Source: JBOHRE01 sp050732635
GTDB lineage: Bacteria; Gemmatimonadota; Gemmatimonadetes; Longimicrobiales; RSA9
NCBI GenBank assembly: GCA_050732635.1
Contig: JBOHRE010000004.1
Coordinates: 1-64,000 of the forward strand
Reading direction: 5' to 3'
Length of the DNA stretch: 64,000 nt
The notes below the pieces were generated by a model. It had not been told where the DNA came from, searched no databases, and worked only from the letters and a program-made list of their open reading frames with translations. The position numbers and the translations under genes were made by a program. The stretch's first letter is position 1, and every line of letters starts with the position of its first letter. This document shows, in pieces, positions 1 to 9,606 of the stretch.

Positions 1-113
1 CCCTTCGCGCGCCGCGCCGCGCGGCCCGGCCGCCCTCGGCCAGCCTTCTTCCGCGTCCAGGCCGCGCGCGCTACTCTAGGGCGGTCGGCCCGATCCCTCC
101 GCGACGGATTCAG

Positions 114-593
114 ATGGAGCCAGGCACGCAGGCGGCGTCCGGCGCGCGGCAGATGGCGCGCTTGGTCCGCATCATCTGCTATGCACTGGGCGGCGGCGCC
201 TTGCTGTTCGCGGCGCTCGCGCTTTCCCTCGAGGCCAGCGGCCGCGTGCCGCTGGAGGAGCCGCCGCTCGATCCCGTACTGCTGCTGCTGATGTGGGCCG
301 GCGTGACGCTGGCCGCGATCGCGGCAGCCGCGGTCGCCTTACAGGGGCCGACGCACTGGCATGAGAATGCGACGATCCGCGAGCGCGCCAGGAACGGGAC
401 GCTGCGCGCGCGCGACCTGATGAATCGGCTCGTCATCGGCTGGGCGCTGCTCGAGTCGGTCGCGCTGCTCGGCATCACCGTGTTCCTGCTCAGCGGTCAG
501 CGAGTCGCGCTCTACGTCGGTCTCGGCGCCTTCCTGCTGGGCCTCGCCCGCACCTACCCGAAGGACGAGTGGTTCGCGCCGTTCAGCCGCTGA
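114..593 (+). CDS. hypothetical four-helix membrane protein
   Basis: This 159-residue protein is not recognised as a named family. Four hydrophobic stretches can be seen at about residues 20-40, 55-76, 107-125 and 128-146, separated by a charged segment rich in Arg and Glu around 80-105, so it is very likely an inner-membrane protein. It ends in a short hydrophilic tail containing KDEWF. The stop is only 10 bases before the start of the aminotransferase-like gene, so the two may be co-transcribed. No function can be inferred. Confidence 0.7.
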   Translation: MEPGTQAASGARQMARLVRIICYALGGGALLFAALALSLEASGRVPLEEPPLDPVLLLLMWAGVTLAAIAAAAVALQGPTHWHENATIRERARNGTLRARDLMNRLVIGWALLESVALLGITVFLLSGQRVALYVGLGAFLLGLARTYPKDEWFAPFSR

Positions 594-603
594 GCCGAGT
601 CTG

Positions 604-1830
604 ATGCCGCCGACCGGCGACGACGGCGCGGCTGCGGAGGTCACGCCCGCCGAACTCCACCGCTGGCGCAGCGACACCCCCGCCGTCGTCAAAGGTCTCA
701 TCCACCTGAACAACGCCGGAGCGGCGCTGATGCCGGCGCCGGTCGCCACTGCCGTGGTCGAGCACCTGCGCGAGGAGCAGATCCACGGCGGCTACGAGGC
801 GGCCGAGCGCCGCGCCGAGCTGGTCGACGATGCCTATGCAGCGATCGGTCGCGTGATCGGCGCCGACGCGCGCAACATCGCCATTGTCGAGAATGCGACG
901 GTCGGCTTCTCCCAGGCCGTCTCCGCCTTCGAGTTCGAGCGGGGCGACGTCATCCTCACGACCCGCAACGACTACATCTCCAACCAGCTCACGTATCTGT
1001 CGCTGCAGCGGCGCTTCGGCATCGAGGTCGAGCGCGCCGATGATGCCGCGCAAGGTGGTGTCGATGCCGAGTCGATGCGGGCGCGGCTGGAGCGACGCCG
1101 GCCCAGCCTCGTCGCCATCACCTGGGTGCCGACGAACTCGGGGCTGGTGCAGCCGATGCACGAGGTGACGCGACTCTGCCGCGAGCACGATGTCCCGGTG
1201 CTGATCGACGCGTGTCAGGCCGTGGGCCAGATCCCGATCGACGTCGCCACGCTCGACTGCGACTTCCTGTCGGCGACGGCGCGCAAGTTCCTGCGCGGGC
1301 CCCGCGGCGTCGGCTTCCTGTACGTCGCCGACCGCATGCTCGAGCGGGGCGCGCACCCGCTGTTCCTGGACATGCGCGGCGCCGCCTGGACGGCCGCCGA
1401 CGCGTTCGAGCTGTACGACGGCGCGCGCCGCTTCGAGAACTGGGAGTTCGCCTATGCGCTGCTGCTCGGGCTGGGCGAAGCCTCGCGCTACGCGCTCGCC
1501 GCCGGCATCGAGCGCTGCGGGCGCCGCGCCGCCGAGCTCGCGGCGTACGCGCGCGAGCGTCTGGGCGACGTCGCCGGGATCAGAGTCCTCGACCGCGGCC
1601 CCGAGCTGTGCGCGATCGTGTCCGCGGCGATCGACGGCCGCGACGCCGGCGATGTGGTAACCGAGTTGCGCGACATGGGCATCAACACCTGCGCGACCGG
1701 GCGTGACTCGGCCGTCATCGACATGGACGAGAAGCGCGCGCCGACCGCGGTCCGTATCTCGCCGCACTACTACAACACCCGGGAGGAAATCGGCGTGCTG
1801 GTCTCGGCGCTCGAGGGCTGCATCGGCTGA
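604..1830 (+). CDS. aminotransferase class V family PLP enzyme
   Basis: A 408-residue PLP-dependent fold type I enzyme of the class V (cysteine desulfurase/kynureninase-like) group. It begins with the typical LNNAG motif near residue 35, has the cofactor-binding aspartate in IDACQAVGQ (D202), and the Schiff-base lysine in SATARKFLRGPRG (K228). The length is usual for the family. No persulfide-forming cysteine loop typical of NifS/IscS is obvious, so the exact reaction (desulfurase, selenocysteine lyase or aminotransferase) cannot be set from sequence. It sits alone between a membrane protein and a convergent hydrolase; no Fe-S assembly genes are near. Confidence 0.85.
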   Translation: MPPTGDDGAAAEVTPAELHRWRSDTPAVVKGLIHLNNAGAALMPAPVATAVVEHLREEQIHGGYEAAERRAELVDDAYAAIGRVIGADARNIAIVENATVGFSQAVSAFEFERGDVILTTRNDYISNQLTYLSLQRRFGIEVERADDAAQGGVDAESMRARLERRRPSLVAITWVPTNSGLVQPMHEVTRLCREHDVPVLIDACQAVGQIPIDVATLDCDFLSATARKFLRGPRGVGFLYVADRMLERGAHPLFLDMRGAAWTAADAFELYDGARRFENWEFAYALLLGLGEASRYALAAGIERCGRRAAELAAYARERLGDVAGIRVLDRGPELCAIVSAAIDGRDAGDVVTELRDMGINTCATGRDSAVIDMDEKRAPTAVRISPHYYNTREEIGVLVSALEGCIG

Positions 1831-1845
1831 GCGACCTGGTTCGCC

Positions 1846-2895
1846 CTAGAGCTGCGCGCTCAGGAAGCGCGCGGCCTCGTCCTCGGCCCAGAAGCGGGGT
1901 GCCCAGGGCGGGCCGGTGATGAAGCCCACGTGCCCGCCATGGTCCGTGATCGCGGTCGTGACCCAGGGGTTGGCCGCCGCGGCGTCGCGCGGGATCCGGT
2001 CGCTCGGCAGGAATGGATCGTCGAGCGAGTGGATGATGAGCGTAGGCACGCGGATCCTCGCGATGTGGTCGTGTGAGCTGGCGCGCGCGTAGTAGTCGTC
2101 CGCATCGCGAAAGCCGTGCAGCGGGGCCGTCGCATTGTGGTCGAACTCGCGCAGCGTACGAGCGGTGAGCACTCGGTCGATGTCGCACGCGCCGTTCAGG
2201 AGCGCCTGCTTGGCCCGCACCTTAGCGCGCAGCATGCGGATGAAGTAGTAGGTGTAGAGTCGCGCCATTGGCCCGCGCTCGAGCTGGGCCGAGCCGGCGG
2301 CGAGGTCGAACGGAACCGAGATGGCGACGGCCGCGCCGATCGTCGACGGGCCGGCGTCGCCCAGCTCACCCAGCAGCTTCAGCAGCACGTTGCCGCCGAG
2401 TGAGAAGCCGATCGCGCCGACGGCCGCCCTCGGATACCGACTGCGCAGCCGATCGACGACCCAGCGCAGGTCCGCCGTGTCACCGGAGTGGTAGAAGCGC
2501 GCCAGCCGATTCGGCTCACCGCTGCAGCCGCGGAAGTTCAGGCCGACCGCGCGCACGCCCACGCGCCGCAGTGCGGCGTAGCTGAGCAGCGCGTAGGATC
2601 GCGTGGCCGAGCCCTCGAGCCCGTGCAGCACGATGGCCAGCCGCCGCTCCGGTTCCTTGTCAGGTGCGGGCGGGTCGACGAAGTCGAGGTCCAGGAAGTC
2701 GCCGTCCGGCGTCTCCCAACGCTCGCGCTGCAGCGGCACCGGCGGCGTCGGCCGGAACAGCTTGCCGCCGAGCGTCTGGGCGTGCGCGGAGCGCAGCCAC
2801 GCCGGCGCGCGAAACCGCGTCGGCACGTACTCGAACGGCCCGACGCGCTCACTCACCACAGCCTCATCGTCACCGGATCGGATCGACGTTTCCAT
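1846..2895 (-). CDS. YheT-type alpha/beta hydrolase
   Basis: A 349-residue alpha/beta hydrolase of the YheT/ABHD1-3 group. Visible motifs are the oxyanion-region HGLEGS (about residue 90), the NFRGCSGE segment typical of YheT, the nucleophile elbow GFSLGGN, the acid segment HSLDDPF and the catalytic histidine in GGHVGF. No signal peptide is present, so it is probably a cytosolic esterase; the natural substrate is unknown. It is convergent with the aminotransferase-like gene and divergent from uvrA, with a 190-base spacer in which I see no clear promoter. Confidence 0.85.
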   Translation of the reverse strand: METSIRSGDDEAVVSERVGPFEYVPTRFRAPAWLRSAHAQTLGGKLFRPTPPVPLQRERWETPDGDFLDLDFVDPPAPDKEPERRLAIVLHGLEGSATRSYALLSYAALRRVGVRAVGLNFRGCSGEPNRLARFYHSGDTADLRWVVDRLRSRYPRAAVGAIGFSLGGNVLLKLLGELGDAGPSTIGAAVAISVPFDLAAGSAQLERGPMARLYTYYFIRMLRAKVRAKQALLNGACDIDRVLTARTLREFDHNATAPLHGFRDADDYYARASSHDHIARIRVPTLIIHSLDDPFLPSDRIPRDAAAANPWVTTAITDHGGHVGFITGPPWAPRFWAEDEAARFLSAQL

Positions 2896-3085
2896 GCCCT
2901 AACATACACCTCGCGGGCAAGCGGCTTGCCATTTGCCGCCACCTCCCCGCAGCCCGACCCTTCCTCGCCCTGCCGTGTAGAATCCAAGCTTCCATTGCAC
3001 GGCGGAGACTGTAGAGCCAAGCTCCCGCACGCGCTCAGCGCAGCGTAATCGTCGACGCAAACGTCAACGTCAACCTCGACGTTCC

Positions 3086-5944
3086 TTGATCCGCATCCGC
3101 AACGCCCGCCAGCACAACCTGAAGGGCCTCGATCTCGATCTACCGCGGCGGTCGCTCGTGGTGGTGACCGGGCCGAGCGGATCGGGCAAGTCGTCGCTCG
3201 CATTCGACACGATCTACGCGGAGGGGCAGCGTCGCTACGTCGAGTCGCTGTCGACCTACGCGAAGCAGTTCCTCGAGCGCATGGAGAAGCCGGCGGTCGA
3301 CCTGATCGAAGGGATCAGCCCGGCGGTCGCGATCGAGCAGAAGAACCCGACCAAGACCAGCCGCTCGACGGTCGGCACCGCGACCGAGGTCTACGACTAC
3401 CTGCGGCTGCTCTGGGCGCGCGTCGGTCGCACCCACTGTCCGCTGTGTCAGCGCGAAGTCCGGCCCGACACGGTGCAGAGCGCGAGCGACGCGGTGCTCG
3501 CGCTGCCCGCCGGCACCCGCATCGCCGTCGCCTTCACGCTGCCTCGCAGCGAGCGCGTCTCGCACGCGACGGTCGTCGAGAACCTGCGCGCACTCGGCTT
3601 CGTGCGCGTCGAGGTCGAGGGCACGCTGCTCGATCTGAGCGCGCCCGGCGCCGAACTGCCCGCCACGCTCGGCCGCGACCTCGCGCAGGCGGGTGCGCTG
3701 CGCGTGATCGTCGATCGGCTGATGACTGCGCCCGAGGCCCGCGAGCGGCTGGCCGACTCGCTGGCCACCGCCTTCGCGGAGGGTGAGGGTGAGGCGGAGG
3801 TGCTCGTGTTCGATGGCGACGTCGCCCCGCGCGTGCTCCGCTTCACCGAGCGCTTCCGCTGCCCCGAGCATCCGGAGCTGCGCTTCCTCGAGCCGACGCC
3901 GCGGCTGTTCTCGTTCAACAACCCGTACGGCTCCTGCCCGCGCTGCACCGGCTTCGGCGCCGTGCTCGAGTACGACCCGGCGCTGATCGTGCCCGCCCCC
4001 GAGCGCAGCCTGCGCGATGGCGCGGTCGACCCGTGGCAGAAGCCGCGCTACCGGAAGTACCGCGCGCGGCTGCTCGAATTCGCCAAGAAGTCCGGCGTAT
4101 CGGCGAGCAAGGCGTGGCAGACGCTGCCAGAGACGTTCCGCACTTCGGTGCTGCACGGTGAGCGTGGCCGCGCTGGGTTCCGCGGCGTGATCCCGTTCCT
4201 GCGCTCGCGGGAGCGCAAGAAGTACAAGCAGTACATCCGTGTCTTCCTGCGCCGCTACCAGACGCCGCGGATTTGCCCGGAGTGTGGCGGCGGCCGGCTG
4301 CGGCCCGAGTCGCTCTGGGTGCGCGTGGCGGGCTGCAGCATTGCCGAGGTCAGCGCACTGCCGATCGATGAGCTGCGCGGCTGGATCAGCGGCATCTGCG
4401 AGCCGGACGCGCTGACGACGTACGAGTTGCAGGTCTGCGACCAGATCCTGCGCGAGCTGCGCGAGCGGCTGCGCTTCCTCGATGACGTCGGCCTCGGCTA
4501 CCTGGCGCTCGGCCGGCAGGTCCGCACCCTGTCCGGCGGCGAGGCGCAGCGCATCAACCTGGCCAACTCGCTCGGTGCGCGGCTGGTCGAGACGCTCTAT
4601 GTGCTGGACGAACCGACCGTCGGGCTGCACCCGCGCGACACCGGCCGCATGCTCGACCTGCTGCTGCAGCTGCGCAGTGCGGGCAACAGCGTGCTGGTCG
4701 TCGAGCACGACCCGGCAATGATCCTCGCCGCCGACCACCTCGTCGAGCTGGGGCCGGGCAGCGGCGCGCGCGGCGGCGAGGTCGTGTTCCAGGGCACGCC
4801 GGACGAGCTGCGCGCGGCCGACACCTCCACTGGCCGGTACCTCGTCGCCGCCGGGACTCTGGCCGCGCCCCGGCTGCGGCGCGACGTCGACGGCGCCCGG
4901 CTCGAGCTGCGCGGCGCGACACTTCACAACGTGCGCGGCGCCGACATCGATATTCCGCTCGCCGCGCTGACCGTGGTGAGCGGCGTCAGCGGCTCCGGCA
5001 AGAGCACGCTAGTGCACGACATCCTGTACCGCGCACTGGAGCGCGAACTGGGCGGCGAGACGAGCGCGAAGCAGCACCTGGGCGAGGCGGTGGGCCAGTA
5101 CGCGCGGTTCGGCGGCGCCGGGCTGATCGACGCGGTCGTGCTGGTGGACCAGTCACCGATCGGTCGCACGCCGCGCTCGAACCCCGTGACCTATATCAAG
5201 GCGTTCGACCTGGTACGCGAGGTCTTCGCGCGCGAGCCGCTGGCCCGCGAGCGGGGCTACAAGCCGGGCCACTTCTCGTTCAACGTGAAGGGCGGCCGCT
5301 GCGAGGCGTGCAGGGGCGATGGCATGGTCGAGGTCGAGATGGTGTTCATGGCCGATGTCTACGTCCCTTGCGACGTGTGCGGAGGCGCGCGCTACAAGCC
5401 CGAGACGCTGGAGGTGCGCTTCAAGGGTCTCAACATCCGCGATGTGCTCGACCTGACGATCGATGAAGCGATCCGCTTCTTCATCAAGGAGGACCGGCTG
5501 TCGAGCATGCTGTGGCAGCTCCAGCAGGTCGGGCTCGGCTACCTCCGGCTGGGGCAGCCGGCGCCCACGCTGTCGGGCGGCGAGGCGCAGCGGCTGAAGA
5601 TCGCGCGCGAGCTGTCCGGCGCCGGGCGCCGGCACGGGCACCGTGTCTACATCATGGACGAGCCGACCACCGGCCTGTCCGGCAACGAGGTCGCACTGCT
5701 GCTGAAGGTGCTCGGCCGGCTACTGGACGCCGGCCACACGGTCGTGCTGATCGAGCACAACCTGGATGTGATCCGCGCCGCCGACTGGCTCATCGACCTC
5801 GGCCCCGGCGCCGGCGAGCGGGGCGGTCGCGTCGTCGCCATGGGCCGGCCGGAAGACGTGGCGACGTCGCCCGACAGTCATACCGGCCGCTATCTGCGCG
5901 AGGCGCCCGCGCCCGGCAACGCCGGCCGCGCGGCCGCAGTCTAA
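3086..5944 (+). CDS. uvrA: excinuclease ABC subunit A (UvrA-type ATPase)
   Basis: A 952-residue UvrA-family protein, full length compared with about 940 in E. coli, including the region that binds UvrB. It has a Walker A GPSGSGKSS (29-37), a second one GVSGSGKST, two LSGGEAQR signatures, and the C-terminal zinc module CEAC...CDVC. The first zinc module reads C259-x2-H262 then C284-x2-C287, a Cys-to-His change. The second ATPase carries DEPTTGLSG where housekeeping UvrA usually has TTGLH, so this may be a paralogue clade rather than the only UvrA. The start chosen is TTG because the protein begins exactly at the conserved IRIRNARQHNL motif; just upstream are short direct copies of ACGTCA at 3061-3075. 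Role: damage recognition in nucleotide excision repair. Confidence 0.92.
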   Translation: MIRIRNARQHNLKGLDLDLPRRSLVVVTGPSGSGKSSLAFDTIYAEGQRRYVESLSTYAKQFLERMEKPAVDLIEGISPAVAIEQKNPTKTSRSTVGTATEVYDYLRLLWARVGRTHCPLCQREVRPDTVQSASDAVLALPAGTRIAVAFTLPRSERVSHATVVENLRALGFVRVEVEGTLLDLSAPGAELPATLGRDLAQAGALRVIVDRLMTAPEARERLADSLATAFAEGEGEAEVLVFDGDVAPRVLRFTERFRCPEHPELRFLEPTPRLFSFNNPYGSCPRCTGFGAVLEYDPALIVPAPERSLRDGAVDPWQKPRYRKYRARLLEFAKKSGVSASKAWQTLPETFRTSVLHGERGRAGFRGVIPFLRSRERKKYKQYIRVFLRRYQTPRICPECGGGRLRPESLWVRVAGCSIAEVSALPIDELRGWISGICEPDALTTYELQVCDQILRELRERLRFLDDVGLGYLALGRQVRTLSGGEAQRINLANSLGARLVETLYVLDEPTVGLHPRDTGRMLDLLLQLRSAGNSVLVVEHDPAMILAADHLVELGPGSGARGGEVVFQGTPDELRAADTSTGRYLVAAGTLAAPRLRRDVDGARLELRGATLHNVRGADIDIPLAALTVVSGVSGSGKSTLVHDILYRALERELGGETSAKQHLGEAVGQYARFGGAGLIDAVVLVDQSPIGRTPRSNPVTYIKAFDLVREVFAREPLARERGYKPGHFSFNVKGGRCEACRGDGMVEVEMVFMADVYVPCDVCGGARYKPETLEVRFKGLNIRDVLDLTIDEAIRFFIKEDRLSSMLWQLQQVGLGYLRLGQPAPTLSGGEAQRLKIARELSGAGRRHGHRVYIMDEPTTGLSGNEVALLLKVLGRLLDAGHTVVLIEHNLDVIRAADWLIDLGPGAGERGGRVVAMGRPEDVATSPDSHTGRYLREAPAPGNAGRAAAV

Positions 5945-5964
5945 CCACGGCGGGATCCCGGCAT

Positions 5965-5993
5965 TTGCCGTAAGCGCCACACTGCAAGATATT
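5965..5993 (+). promoter_or_regulatory. possible sigma-70-type promoter of the M16/amidohydrolase operon
   Basis: TTGCCG at 5965-5970, a 17-base spacer, then GATATT at 5988-5993, lying 35 bases before the first M16 gene and just after the end of uvrA. The match to the -10 consensus is four of six. This is a pattern match only. Confidence 0.4.
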
Positions 5994-6028
5994 CCCCGAT
6001 CCTGCCAGAGTTCGAACCGGAGTAGACC

Positions 6029-7369
6029 ATGACCCGCTCACGTTGGCTCGCCGCGCTGGCGTTGCTCGTGTCGCCCGCTGTGGCGGCAGCGCAGACAGCC
6101 GTGCCGCCCGTCCAGTACGACACGTTCCGTCTCGAGAACGGGCTGCTCTTCATCGTGCATGAGGACCACTCGACGCCGGTCGTCGCGGTCAACGTGTACT
6201 ATGATGTGGGCAGCGCGCACGAGGAACCGGGCCGTTCGGGCTTCGCGCACCTGTTCGAGCACATGCTGTTTCAGGAGACGCAGAACCTCGCGCACGGCGA
6301 GTTCATGCGCATGATCCCGGCGGCGGGCGGCGACTTCAATGGCACCACCGACACCGACCGAACCATGTACTTCGAGGTCCTGCCGTCGAACCGGCTGAAC
6401 CTGGCGATGTGGCTCGAGGCCGAGCGCATGGCCCGGCTCGTCGTCGATGACGCGAACTTCGAGCGCGAGCGCGAGGTGGTGAAGGAGGAACGCCGCACGG
6501 GCGTCGAGAACCGACCCTACGGCAACTCGTTCCTGACGCTGGACACGCTGTCCGCCGACTGGGAGCCCTACAAGCACACGGTCATCGGCAGCATGGAAGA
6601 CTTGGACGCCGCAACCGCGGTCGATGTCCGCGAGTTCTTCGAGCAGTACTACAACCCGAACAATGCGGCGATCGTGGTTGCCGGCGATGTGCAGCTGGCC
6701 GAGGTGCAGCGGCTCGCCGAGGAGTACTTCGGTTGGATCCCGCGCGGGCCCGACGTCGAGCCGCTGCCGCCACCAGCGCCGACGCCGCGCACCACGGGCG
6801 AACGGCGCGTCACGCTGACCGACAACCTGGCCAGCCTGCCGCTGCTGTTCACCGCATTCAACATCCCGCCGCACGACCACGAGGACAGCTACGCACTGCA
6901 GCTGCTGTCGATGATCTTCAGCCAGGGTGAGTCCAGCCGGCTGCACCAGCGGCTGATCAAGGACGAGCAGGCCGCGCTCGACGTGATCGCCTTCATGAAC
7001 AGCCGATACGGGCCGGGCAACCTGATCTTCGGCGCACTGCCGAACCAGGGCGTCTCGGTCGACACACTCGAGGCGCTCATCAACGACGAGATCGACAATC
7101 TGAAGACGGAGGGCGTCACCGAGCGCGAGCTGCAGAAGGCCAAGAACCAGCTGCGGGCGGGCATGATCCGCGGGCGGCTCACCGTGATGTCCAAGGCGAC
7201 GGAGCTGCAGCACGCGCGCTTCAATCATGGCGACATCGACAGCGTGAACGATGACCTCCAGCGCTACATGGAGGTTTCGCTCGAGGATCTCATGGCTGTG
7301 GCTCGCCGCTATCTGATCGACACGAACCGAACGGTCGTGATCACGCTGCCGCCGCAGCGCGCGACGTAG
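6029..7369 (+). CDS. exported M16 family zinc metallopeptidase (active subunit)
   Basis: A 446-residue M16B peptidase. Residues 1-22 form a signal peptide ending AAAQ. The inverted zinc motif HLFEH (H74, E77, H78) and the downstream ligand glutamate in VVKEERR (about E154) are intact, so it should be catalytic. A GGAG ribosome-binding site lies 7 bases before the ATG. It is followed 14 bases later by a second M16 gene that lacks the zinc motif. M16B enzymes of this kind are known to work as heterodimers of one zinc-bearing and one non-catalytic subunit, so the two products probably form one periplasmic peptidase that degrades peptides inside a closed chamber. Confidence 0.9.
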   Translation: MTRSRWLAALALLVSPAVAAAQTAVPPVQYDTFRLENGLLFIVHEDHSTPVVAVNVYYDVGSAHEEPGRSGFAHLFEHMLFQETQNLAHGEFMRMIPAAGGDFNGTTDTDRTMYFEVLPSNRLNLAMWLEAERMARLVVDDANFEREREVVKEERRTGVENRPYGNSFLTLDTLSADWEPYKHTVIGSMEDLDAATAVDVREFFEQYYNPNNAAIVVAGDVQLAEVQRLAEEYFGWIPRGPDVEPLPPPAPTPRTTGERRVTLTDNLASLPLLFTAFNIPPHDHEDSYALQLLSMIFSQGESSRLHQRLIKDEQAALDVIAFMNSRYGPGNLIFGALPNQGVSVDTLEALINDEIDNLKTEGVTERELQKAKNQLRAGMIRGRLTVMSKATELQHARFNHGDIDSVNDDLQRYMEVSLEDLMAVARRYLIDTNRTVVITLPPQRAT

Positions 7370-7383
7370 GAGACGAGACCCGA

Positions 7384-9531
7384 ATGAGCATCAGCGCCCG
7401 CAGTGCGGTCCGACGGACCGCCGCAGCCGCGACTTACGCCGTGCTCGCGGCCTGCGCGCCGCAGGCCGCCGTGCCGCCGGCACCATTCGAGCCGATGCCG
7501 GAACCGCTGCCGCAGCCGGCGGTCACGTTGCCGGACACGCCGCCGCCGCCCGCGCCGGCCGACCCGGTCCAGCTGCCGCCGGTCAGCGAGCGCACTCTCG
7601 CCAATGGCGCGCGCGTGCTGCTCGTGCAACACGATGAGCAGCCGTTCGTATCGGTGAACCTGCGCATTCGCAGTGGCGCGGCCGCGGATCCCGACGGCAG
7701 GGCCGGCGTCGCCGCATTGACTGCCAGCCTGCTGAACAAGGGCACCGCCACGCGCAGCTCGCGCGAGATCGCCGAGACCGTCGACTTCGTCGGCGCGCAG
7801 CTCAGCGCAACGGCCGGCCAGGACTGGACGAGCGTCACGCTGGGCACGCTCACGGAATTCCTCGATACCGGGCTGGACGTGCTCGCCGATGTCGTGATGC
7901 GGCCGACGTTCCCCAGCGAGGAGCTGGAAACGGAGCGCCGCCGTGTGCTGTCCGGGTTGCAGGTCGAGCTGAGCGAGCCGGTTCAGCTCGCGATCCGCCG
8001 GTTCCACGCGGAGGTCTACGGTGCGCATCCATACGGTCGCGCGCAGACGCCGGAGTCCGTGCAGGCGATCACGCGCGATGAGATCGTGGCCTTCCATGCG
8101 TCACACTACACGCCCGGGAATGCGCTCTTCGTCGTGGCCGGCGATGTCGATGCGGACGACATCGTCGCCCGTCTCGAGCAGCGCTTCGCCGAGTGGACGG
8201 GCGGGCTGGCCCCGAGCCTGGCTGCGCCCGACCCGCCGGCGCAGACGCACCGCCGGCTCGTGTTCGTGCACAAGCCCGGCACCGTGCAGGCGGTGCTCCG
8301 ACTCGGCCACCTGATGCCGCCGGCGAGCAGTCCGGATTGGGTCGAGATCGACGTCGCAAACCAGGTGCTCGGCGGCGATGTCGGCAGCTGGCTGTTTCGG
8401 GTTCTGCGCGATGAGCGCGGCTACACGTACGGCGCCTACTCGCGCGCCGTCGAGAACGTCGGCCCCGGCTACTTCTGGGCCTACGCGCAGGTGCGCAACG
8501 AGGTCGCGGACAGCGCGACGGAGGAGCTGCTCGGACTGGTCCGGCGGCTGCGCACCGAGGCGCCGCCCGTAGCCGAGCTCACGGACGCGAAGAACTTCCT
8601 CTCGGGGTCGTTCCCGCTGACGATCGAGACGCCGCAGCAGGTCGCGTCTCAGGTCGCGACCACGATCCTGCTCGAGCGGCCTGCGGATTACCTGGAGACG
8701 TTTCGCAGCCGGGTCAACGCGGTCGACACCACCGATGTGCTGCGAATCGCACAACGGTACATCGATCCGGACCGCGCCGTGCTCGTGGTCGTCGGTGACG
8801 CGCAGCAGCTCTACCACCGGCTGGCGCGCTTCGGTCAGACCACCGAGCTGTACGACGACCAGGGCCGTCCGCTCTCACCCGATCAGATCGCGCCCGCGGC
8901 CGGCGACAATGACCTCGTCTTCGACGCCTCCTCGATCCGGCCCGCAACACAGGCATACGTCGTCTCGTTCCAGGGCAACCCGGTCGGCGAGGCGACGACG
9001 ATCGTCACGCGCGAGCAGCACGAAGGTCGCCCGGTGATCCGCTCGACGACCACGATCCGGGGCGCCGTGACACAGCGTCAGCACGTTGTCTTCGAGCCGG
9101 CCGAATTCGCGCCGATCGAGGCCGGGATCGAGGGCCCGATCACGCTCTCACTGCGCGCTGTGGACGACCGCATTACCGGCCAGGTCGCGGCGCTCGGCGG
9201 CGAAGCGCGCGAGATCGACCTCGCGCTCGAGCCGGGTACGCTGCTGCCCGGCATGGAGGAGTACGCCATCGCGGTCACCGACCTCGAGCAGAACCGCGAG
9301 TTCCGCCTGCCGATCGTCGACCCGCAGACCGGCACCATCACAACGCTGAGCGTGCGCGTAACCGGCGAGGAACGCATCGACGTGCCGGCCGGCAGCTTCG
9401 ACGTGTACCGCCTCGAACTGAGCGGCCCACAGGCCACGACGCTGTACGTGCGACAGACGGCGCCGCACATCGTGGTCAAGCAGGAGTTCGCGGGCCAGCC
9501 CGTCGCGATCGAGCTCAGCGAGATCCGTTAG
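7384..9531 (+). CDS. M16 family non-catalytic subunit fused to a C-terminal beta-rich domain, lipoprotein
   Basis: A 715-residue protein. The N-terminus has a lipobox LAAC (C23), so it is a predicted lipoprotein, followed by a Pro-rich linker to about residue 65. Residues 70-490 are an M16 fold in which the HxxEH motif is absent (the position reads GRAGVAALT), but an Arg-Tyr pair is present in DERGYTYGAYS, as in the partner subunit of heterodimeric M16B peptidases. Residues about 510-715 form an extra beta-rich domain not usual for M16; it resembles DUF3108-like lipocalin-type domains, a weak resemblance by eye. It is 14 bases after the active M16 gene with a GGAG site, so the two are co-expressed. 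Confidence 0.85.
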   Translation: MSISARSAVRRTAAAATYAVLAACAPQAAVPPAPFEPMPEPLPQPAVTLPDTPPPPAPADPVQLPPVSERTLANGARVLLVQHDEQPFVSVNLRIRSGAAADPDGRAGVAALTASLLNKGTATRSSREIAETVDFVGAQLSATAGQDWTSVTLGTLTEFLDTGLDVLADVVMRPTFPSEELETERRRVLSGLQVELSEPVQLAIRRFHAEVYGAHPYGRAQTPESVQAITRDEIVAFHASHYTPGNALFVVAGDVDADDIVARLEQRFAEWTGGLAPSLAAPDPPAQTHRRLVFVHKPGTVQAVLRLGHLMPPASSPDWVEIDVANQVLGGDVGSWLFRVLRDERGYTYGAYSRAVENVGPGYFWAYAQVRNEVADSATEELLGLVRRLRTEAPPVAELTDAKNFLSGSFPLTIETPQQVASQVATTILLERPADYLETFRSRVNAVDTTDVLRIAQRYIDPDRAVLVVVGDAQQLYHRLARFGQTTELYDDQGRPLSPDQIAPAAGDNDLVFDASSIRPATQAYVVSFQGNPVGEATTIVTREQHEGRPVIRSTTTIRGAVTQRQHVVFEPAEFAPIEAGIEGPITLSLRAVDDRITGQVAALGGEAREIDLALEPGTLLPGMEEYAIAVTDLEQNREFRLPIVDPQTGTITTLSVRVTGEERIDVPAGSFDVYRLELSGPQATTLYVRQTAPHIVVKQEFAGQPVAIELSEIR

Positions 9532-9606
9532 CTGCGGCGTGCCCGCGCCAACGAATGTGAGCACGCCGTTTCACCGTTCCCAACTCGTATCCGGAGGTTC
9601 AACGCC

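Noticed and set aside
3140..4927. 595-residue open frame antisense to uvrA
   Set aside because: Same reason: low-complexity composition and opposite a strongly conserved gene.
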